Source of the DNA: Trichinella spiralis
Lineage: Eukaryota; Nematoda; Enoplea; Trichinellida; Trichinellidae
Length of the DNA stretch: 24,849 bases
Assembly: GCA_000181795.3 (NCBI GenBank)
Contig: CM012955.1
Coordinates: 13,857,733-13,882,581, forward strand
Direction of reading: 5' to 3'
Part shown: positions 19,325 through 24,849 of the stretch, piece by piece
How the letters are laid out: each line of letters begins with the position of its first letter
Position numbering within the stretch: the first letter of the stretch is position 1
Position numbers and translations under genes: made by a program
Notes under the pieces: generated by a model
The model's database searches: none
What the model saw: only the letters and a program-made list of their open reading frames with translations
What the model was told of the DNA's origin: nothing

Positions 19325-21214
19325 ATGATTTGGTTTCTTATTTCTGTGATTCAGAAATTTCTAAACAAGTTTCTTCCTCCAAGAATAGAATTGTTACAAG
19401 ATGGCAAGCACAGTAAATCAAGGAAATTGCTGAACAGTGCGAGCAGTTGTGTTGAAGATAATATGCAAAGTTTGTGCATGCGAAATGACAAAGTTTGTAA
19501 ACTTGAAAAATATCCAGTAATAATTCGATCCGATTTGAATACCGTAACAAATATGGGCCATGTGGCGATCATTAGCGGCGGTGGAAGTGGACATGAACCA
19601 GCGTTCGGTGGTTATGTTGGTTTTGGAATGTTGACAGCAGCTGTTATTGGTGAAATATTTACTTCACCGCCTTCTCAGAGCATTTTAGCTGCCTTGCATG
19701 CCGTACGTAACGCTGCTGGAGTTATGGTGGTAATTCTCAATTACACAGGCGATCGGCTGCATTTTGGTGTCGCAATAGAACGAGCCCAACGGCTGTTTCC
19801 AAATCTACCCATGCAATTCGTCGTTGTGGACGATGATTGTGCACTCTCAGAAGTAGATTTGATGAAATGTCGTCGTGGTCTAGCTGGGAGTTTGTTTTTG
19901 TTGAAAATTATTGGAGCGATGGCTGAGGCTGGAGAGAGTTTGCAGAACATATCAGTCGAATGCGATTTGGTGAAAAAAAATCTCAATACGATAGGGCTCG
20001 GTTTGTCGACTTGTTCCCCTCCTGATCGAGCACCAATGATTGACATCGACCAGAACGAGATGCACTTTGGCATAGGTATACACGGTGAATCTGGAATGCG
20101 CAGAATTCCTCTCATGGACGCTAAAAACGCTGTTCATGTAATGATGCAAACTCTATTTACAAACGGATTCGATATAAAATGCTACGATTTGTCCGACAGT
20201 GAAAAATTGTTTGCTGTAATGATAAACAATCTTGGAAGCGTTTCCCAGCTTGAGATGAACGTGGTTACAGGAGAAGTTTTGCAATGGCTGATGGCAAAAG
20301 GAATCCAAGTTGTCCGAGTGTATACTGGGACGTTAATGACGTCGATCGATATGCATGGGATAAGCATTAGTTTGCTACGTATTGACAAAGAAGAATGGAT
20401 TGATTATTTGGACGCACCAACTGGTTGCCACGCATGGCCTATGGGTACAATTCCTTCTGAAAATCTCGACGCTTACATCTTAAAGTACCCATCAATGGAC
20501 AGTCTTCAAATTATTGACGAAGGGAACGATTTGACGAGAAATGCCGTTACAGTTGATGAAAAGGAATCTTTGGAATATCGAAACTTGATACTGACTATAT
20601 GTGATACACTAAAACAGAACGAGCAGAAGTTGAACTATCTGGATAGTGAATGCGGAGATGGCGATTGTGGAAGTACGTTGAGTAAAGCGGCTAACATTAT
20701 TATCGTGTCAGTAGAAGAAAATCTATTTTCGACTGCTGCACCTGGCAAATTATTTTCCGATATTGCACTGATGATGGAAGAAAAAGTTGGCGGAACAATA
20801 GGAGCTTTATTGTCCATATTTTTCAGCGCCGGTTCAGCATGCTTGATGAATTCAACAGACAGTCTTGCTTGGTTTAACTGTTTCATACAAGGCGTTGATG
20901 CAATTCAACTTTACAGTGGAACCACCTTTGGCAGTCGAACTCTTCTCGATCCTATGAAATCTTTGGCAGATTTGCTTTCCCAGCAGTTGTTATTCAGCGA
21001 TGGCTCACCAGTTGTCACTGGTGATTTTATGAAGCATTTAATTGAAAATTGTGAAATAGCCGTGGAAGCGACGACCAAAGCGCGACCGAAAACGGGTCGA
21101 GCATGTCAAGTACCAATAGAGCTTCTTCAAAAACCCGATGCCGGTGCGTATGCCATATTATTGGTCATGAATGATATTGTCACCTGGTGGTTGCAACACT
21201 TTTCTGATGCATAG
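19325..21214 (+). CDS. TKFC: Triokinase/FMN cyclase (dihydroxyacetone kinase, DhaK-DhaL), 629 aa, single exon
   Basis: The enzyme phosphorylates dihydroxyacetone and D-glyceraldehyde with ATP and can split FAD to AMP and cyclic FMN. It belongs to fructose/glycerol-side carbon metabolism in the cytosol. The DhaK domain (about 34-375) shows GGGSGHEPA at 85-93, NYTGDRLHFG around 139-148 and GIGIHGESGMRR, whose His253 corresponds to the residue that binds the substrate covalently. The DhaL nucleotide domain (about 415-620) shows LDSECGDGDCGST with the Mg-binding aspartates at 440, 445 and 447. It also shows VGGTIGALLS at 488-497, SRTLLDPMKSL and, near the end, TGRACQV...KPDAGAYA. The last motif is usually GRASY, so the serine is replaced by cysteine. 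Human TKFC is 575 aa; most of the extra length is about 30 N-terminal residues (MIWFLISVIQKF...) that may be spurious or a targeting leader. All 1,890 nt are uninterrupted, unlike the neighbours. Confidence 0.93.
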   Translation: MIWFLISVIQKFLNKFLPPRIELLQDGKHSKSRKLLNSASSCVEDNMQSLCMRNDKVCKLEKYPVIIRSDLNTVTNMGHVAIISGGGSGHEPAFGGYVGFGMLTAAVIGEIFTSPPSQSILAALHAVRNAAGVMVVILNYTGDRLHFGVAIERAQRLFPNLPMQFVVVDDDCALSEVDLMKCRRGLAGSLFLLKIIGAMAEAGESLQNISVECDLVKKNLNTIGLGLSTCSPPDRAPMIDIDQNEMHFGIGIHGESGMRRIPLMDAKNAVHVMMQTLFTNGFDIKCYDLSDSEKLFAVMINNLGSVSQLEMNVVTGEVLQWLMAKGIQVVRVYTGTLMTSIDMHGISISLLRIDKEEWIDYLDAPTGCHAWPMGTIPSENLDAYILKYPSMDSLQIIDEGNDLTRNAVTVDEKESLEYRNLILTICDTLKQNEQKLNYLDSECGDGDCGSTLSKAANIIIVSVEENLFSTAAPGKLFSDIALMMEEKVGGTIGALLSIFFSAGSACLMNSTDSLAWFNCFIQGVDAIQLYSGTTFGSRTLLDPMKSLADLLSQQLLFSDGSPVVTGDFMKHLIENCEIAVEATTKARPKTGRACQVPIELLQKPDAGAYAILLVMNDIVTWWLQHFSDA

Positions 21215-21479
21215 ACTGAAAGTAATGTAAATTAAGTATTATTTTTATTTTTGTAATTTTTCTATTGCTGCACGGTGGTTTTTCAGGTCTGGTCTGATGG
21301 TGAAGTCGATTAAGGTAATTAGTACAGTATGTACGTTTTTCAGCTGATTGATAGTATGATGTGTTATTTCTTTATCGATTAATACTAGTAGACATTAAAT
21401 GTTGAAATTTATTATTATATGTTTATATTTGAAAAATACATTTTCATTACAGACATTGACAGATATTTATTTAATGAAC

Positions 21480-21485
21480 AATAAA
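21480..21485 (+). terminator. Possible polyadenylation signal for TKFC
   Basis: AATAAA in GAACAATAAAACG lies 266 nt after the TKFC stop codon. No closer canonical signal is seen. Confidence 0.45.
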
Positions 21486-21732
21486 ACGCTTGCAATATGG
21501 GCATTATCTTCGTAGGAATAGCGCACGCAAAATATTCCGCAGTATCATGGCTCTGAAAATGCCCTTAAATAGAATATGTAAAAAACCATCAATATGTGAC
21601 AGACAATAGTTGGCTACAAATTGAATCGAACGTCCTACCATTACAGTTATTGATGATAATACAAAATTAACGATTATAATATTCCCTGTCATTGGATACC
21701 ATTGCGTCGCATGAATAAACCAAATTAAGTGA

Positions 21733-21734
<2 letters not shown>

Positions 21735-21775
<41 letters not shown>
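21735..21775. repeat. (AT)n microsatellite, about 20 units
   Basis: This is a pure alternating AT run of about 41 bases, ending directly at the first copy of repeat C. Minus-strand translation gives a meaningless Tyr-Ile repeat. Confidence 0.9.
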
Positions 21776-21777
<2 letters not shown>

Positions 21778-21887
21778 ACGAATAACAAGCAAGTGAAAAA
21801 CACAGTGGCCTTCGGTCTTGAAGTGTCTAGCTCAGTTTTTCATGTATCAATTGTTACTTCCTGATATTTTTCAACAGTAATGAAAAT
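21778..21887. repeat. Dispersed repeat C, copy 1
   Basis: About 110 bp match 22,556-22,663 in direct orientation at roughly 85-90% identity by eye. Landmarks are ACGAATAA, AGTGAAAAACACA, TCTAGCTCAGTTTT and GTATCAATTGTTACTTCCTG. It is bracketed by two TA microsatellites. The family is unknown and it is non-coding. Confidence 0.75.
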
Positions 21888-21888
21888 A

Positions 21889-21915
21889 TGTATATATATA
21901 TATATATATATATAT
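21889..21915. repeat. Second (TA)n microsatellite
   Basis: An alternating TA run of about 26 bases immediately follows repeat C copy 1. Confidence 0.85.
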
Positions 21916-22555
21916 TAAAGTTGAGGCTTGTAGCCAGCCTTAACCGCGAAGCAAATAAACTGAAAGACCTAGCATACAAGTTTGCCTGTAGTTTCTTCTA
22001 AACAAGTATGACGCCTTTGCAACACGACGTTGAAAAACCATGATATTTATGATTCTTACTCTGAAACACGTCAAACAAATGTATGAGATACAGCTTAGCG
22101 GTATTAACGAATATACAATTCATGAATACTGCATATTAATAAATTGCTCAAATGAAGCTAATTAAATGAAGTTTAAAGAATATTTTGAGAAGTTGAAAAA
22201 TGTTATGAGCAATAGCAACAAAACAAATAAACGGAAAGGCTTCACGCAAAAATTCCCATCTTAACAACAGGACACCTAAGAAAGATAAAGTAATACTGCT
22301 TCTACTTATGTTTCACTTCATTTAATTTCCATTATTTATGCAATCCAGTGTTATCTAGCAGTGGAGCATAATACAATTATTAATACTGCAAATGCATATT
22401 TCATGTATTGCTGTTTGTGTAACTTAAAATTAATAAAAATGAAAGTTTTGTTTGCTCAAGGTAATTGTAGAAATAGAGACTGTGGATCTACTGTGAACTC
22501 CATGCTAATTTTGTATCGTTTAATATTTGGATGGGGTATCTTATAGATATATAAT
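21916..22555. other. Gene-free AT-rich DNA between the two repeat C copies
   Basis: Only small open frames lacking family resemblance or splice support are present. The stretch probably contains simple intergenic sequence. Confidence 0.4.
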
Positions 22556-22663
22556 ACGAATAAAAAGTGAGTGAAAAACACAATGACCTTGAGTCTTGAA
22601 GTCTCTAGCTCAGTTTTCCGTGTATCAATTGTTACTTCCTGATATTTTTCAGCAGTATGAAAA
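22556..22663. repeat. Dispersed repeat C, copy 2
   Basis: This is the direct-repeat partner of 21,778-21,887. It is also preceded by a short TA-rich tract (TAGATATATAAT) and runs to TTTTTCAGCAGTATGAAAA. It is the non-expanded counterpart of the microsatellite-flanked copy. Confidence 0.75.
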
Positions 22664-23126
22664 GCTGGCATAGAACTTGTTCAGCAGAAAATGCATGAAA
22701 ATTTTTATTCCAGGAATATGCGTTCGCTAGCGTGAGTTCAGTCGCAATAGCGGTACGCGTACGATGTCTCATGCGTCTCTAATAGCATTTTCAGTGGGAA
22801 GCAGGAAATACAGAAACCTTTTATATTTCAATCCCTTTCAATTCCTGAAAGAAATTCAAGCAGTCGAATGCAGGAGTGCAAAAGGAACATGGAACTAAAC
22901 GATGACAAGGCAAACAATTCGGTGAGCTGGATTTATTTTTGAGCTTCTTTAAAATTATTGAAAATAAAGCTGAAAAATAATAATCTGTCTGTAACTTATA
23001 AGCGTGAGGTAATTATATAATAATTTATAAAATAACATATTGCTTACAATTTTGGGAATCTTACCTTTCAAGATAACGACCTGGAGTTGCAACTACAAGT
23101 TACATTTCATAAATACTTGAGAGGGG
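22664..23126. other. Gene-free stretch with a small CpG-rich island
   Basis: At about 22,720-22,790 the sequence becomes locally CpG-rich, with palindromic words (GCTAGC, GGTACGCGTACG), unlike anything around it. A short + strand open stretch beginning ATGCAGGAGTGC (about 22,870) runs into a donor-like GGTGAGC at about 22,920. It has no partner exon downstream, so I do not call a gene. Confidence 0.3.
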
Positions 23127-23654
23127 ATGTTCTTCTTCGGTCCCACTGTTCACTTATTGGTCGTTGACTACGCTATTTTATTGGACCGTCAAATCTTTGT
23201 CGTATTGGTTTTCCTTGTCTAATTGCTCATTGATTCAAATCTTTCCCTTGTGATTAGCTGTAATATTTTTTCATTTCATTGGTTCAAATATTACATTTTG
23301 GATTATGAAACTTTAATAGTAGTGACGTAACATTAATAATGGAAATATTATTCCAAAATTTTATTGTGTCTGTTTGAGGTTTCGTCATTCATTGAAATTT
23401 TGTTTATTTATATATATTATTTGTGGTGAAGTTTATACTTTTTCATGATCAACATTCCCGAATATAATTTTTATCATTATTCTATATTTTATTGTACCAA
23501 AGTGACGTTATATCAAATGCGATAGTAATAATTCAGAAAAAACAATACAAAAAATAAGCTAAATAGTGATTTTTATTTTTCACTAGCCAACAGCACTAAC
23601 AACAACAATAATAAACAACATCAGTGAACGACATTAAAAAGTGGTATCAGGGCG
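23127..23654 (+). mobile_element. LTR-like stretch ending at a primer-binding-site-like motif
   Basis: The block from TGTTCTTCTTCGG (23,127) to GAACGACA (about 23,634) has LTR-like ends. It also has an AATAAA close to its right end (about 23,611) and, ten bases on, TGGTATCAGGGCG. That closely resembles TGGTATCAGAGC, the initiator-tRNA-Met binding site of many LTR elements. No coding region follows. If real, it is one fossil LTR with a stub of leader. The left boundary is only a guess. Confidence 0.35.
23542..23612 (+). repeat. Inverted repeat D, left arm
   Basis: 71 bp starting ACAATACAAAAAATAAG and containing ACTAGCCAACAGCA. It pairs with 24,426-24,496 in reverse complement with five mismatches (about 93% identity, counted by hand). 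Weaker inverted similarity seems to continue outward for another 100 bp or more on both sides. Confidence 0.85.
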
Positions 23655-24227
23655 ATTTCAAAATTACAAATTATTGCTTGTGGATAAAGATTGACGCTAA
23701 CGACAGCCGCTTTCTTTATTGAAGCTTGAAAAATAAACTCTTATTTGCCAATATCTTTAACCGTACATAGCAACAGACTACTGGCACCAGCTTACTCGCC
23801 ACAATGGCATGGATGGTAAAATGCTATTGATATCATTGAGGTACAACCGTGACTGTACCATCTGTACCCCAAGTTTTTACGGTTGCCATCAGTCTATATA
23901 GGCCAGGTGCTCATCTACCCGGCAGGTTTCAACGTGATCTTTTCGATCGATCCCAGGCGGAACTTCTAAATCTGTCCACACTGCACCCCCGCAGCCTTCT
24001 TTATCCTATACCAAAATAAAGTAATTGTTAATAACTAGGAACACGTTCTATACATTCAGCGCATACTTTTGAACACCTCCAATATTTCTGTTTGCCGGCA
24101 CGCTTTAATTTATATATCCTGCCTTCCATACCACCGAATTGGACCAAATCCCGCAACGAATTGGTACAAGATGTAACTCAGGAACAAGGAAAAGAACAAA
24201 GAATGATTCCAATAACTCTGGAACGCA
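23655..24227. other. Interior of the inverted-repeat region, nothing identified
   Basis: Base composition is more balanced than in the surroundings (for example 23,780-23,990), consistent with mobile-element interior. Both strands are broken into short frames and no transposase, polymerase or capsid motif is visible. Confidence 0.35.
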
Positions 24228-24416
24228 AAGCACTGAACTCAAACGCAACACCAAAAATGCAAATAAACTGGACAGTTTTGAACTTCATTTTAAAAAACGA
24301 TTTTGCAACAATATGCAGTTTTCATTTCATATTTTATCTACATTCGAAGATCAACTTCTGTCATTCCTTGTGGCACGAATGCCTTTTGTTGATACTGACA
24401 GAATAAACTTAATCAC
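24228..24416 (+). repeat. Dispersed repeat B, copy 2
   Basis: This is the partner of 8,339-8,518. It lies in one open + frame (24,139-24,465) that includes STELKRNTKNANKLDSFELH and, at its end, ARMPFVDTDRINLI. The frame has no recognised domain and runs into the right arm of inverted repeat D. It could be decayed coding sequence carried by the element bounded by D. Confidence 0.65.
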
Positions 24417-24425
24417 GATTGCTCA

Positions 24426-24496
24426 ATTACGGTTGTTGTTGGTGCTGTTGGCTAGTAAAAAATAAAAATCACTATTTAACTTATTTTTTGTATTGT
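24426..24496 (-). repeat. Inverted repeat D, right arm
   Basis: Reverse-complement partner of 23,542-23,612. The two arms are separated by 813 bp. It starts 10 bp after the end of repeat B copy 2. Confidence 0.85.
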
Positions 24497-24849
24497 TTTT
24501 TCATCTGAGAGACATTATCTTTGCATCTGACAGTCATTATATCTGCTAAAGCAGAGTTACTCATTTTCTGATTTTATAAAAAATAAAATGTTGTATTTTG
24601 TCAAAATGATTAAATTCGAAGGATGAAAAGAAAATAAATAAACAATTTATAAAAAACCAATGCGTCTATGATGGGTATTTCTTCTAATTTTTGGACATAT
24701 TTGCATATAGGCAAAGTAAACAAAAGGCGTGCCTCTAGGGAAGTGCAATGTATTATTGAATTCTTTCGTCATATATGCAAACACTCAAAAAGGGGACTTG
24801 TTAATTACAAATACTCTCAATTTTACGCTTTTTAATTGTTAATGAGATA
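24497..24849. other. AT-rich window end
   Basis: No gene or RNA is seen. The first 100-150 bp show faint inverted similarity to 23,400-23,540, as if the inverted repeat were longer and more decayed outward. Confidence 0.35.

Noticed and set aside
10263-21214. Operon-like arrangement of DNAJC2, the carrier and TKFC
   Set aside because: Intergenic gaps are about 1.4 kb each, contain a transposon or their own polyadenylation signals, and the functions are unrelated.
24092-24465. Two overlapping open frames of 104 and 108 codons as a gene
   Set aside because: They consist mostly of repeat B and run into an inverted-repeat arm, with no domain and no splice partners. Treated as repeat-derived.
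1-24849. tRNA, rRNA or CRISPR features
   Set aside because: I looked for B-box-like TTCGA motifs in a cloverleaf context and for regularly spaced short repeats; none is convincing.

Overview
The window comes from an animal nuclear genome. It is AT-rich (roughly 30-35% GC by eye). The host genes are all on the + strand and are mostly cut by short GT-AG introns, many of 50-90 nt, with AATAAA signals downstream. Gene structure and base composition fit a compact invertebrate genome. An enoplean nematode such as a Trichinella relative is my best guess, but no diagnostic sequence (for example a spliced leader) proves it.

Layout. (1) 1-4,685 is a GC-richer graveyard: pieces of one LTR family, a minus-strand Ty3/gypsy polymerase scrap, and intronless fragments of at least two host genes, METTL13/EEF1AKNMT (two copies, + strand) and WDR36/UTP21 (minus strand). 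(2) 5,051-6,949 is a six-exon gene for an unrecognised 220-residue, heavily glycosylated single-pass membrane protein. (3) 7,050-10,260 is gene-free, with a dispersed repeat (8,339-8,518) and a solo LTR with TGT...ACA ends and a 4-bp target duplication (9,516-9,869). (4) 10,263-14,191 is DNAJC2 (zuotin/MPP11), 13 exons and 704 codons, with a possible third SANT domain. (5) 14,828-15,364 is a short pogo/Tigger-like DNA element flanked by TA. (6) 15,636-17,958 is a seven-exon mitochondrial pyrimidine nucleotide carrier (SLC25A33/36 type, 299 aa). (7) 19,235/19,325-21,214 is triokinase/FMN cyclase (TKFC), whose 629 codons lie in one uninterrupted exon. (8) 21,215-24,849 has no convincing gene. 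It holds TA microsatellites, a 110-bp repeat pair, a 71-bp inverted repeat pair, an LTR-like stretch ending near a primer-binding-site-like motif, and the second copy of the 8.3-kb repeat.

The four intact genes are independent housekeeping or surface-protein genes, with no operon-like spacing. DNAJC2 acts at the ribosome, the carrier moves pyrimidine nucleotides into mitochondria, and TKFC phosphorylates dihydroxyacetone and glyceraldehyde. Exon boundaries were worked out by hand from reading frame, splice signals and remembered family sequences. They agree in phase throughout but have not been tested against transcripts. I saw no clear new molecular system. The most interesting items are the chimeric METTL13/WDR36/LTR patchwork, the orphan membrane protein with frame-neutral exons, the DNAJC2 oddities and the intron-free TKFC body.
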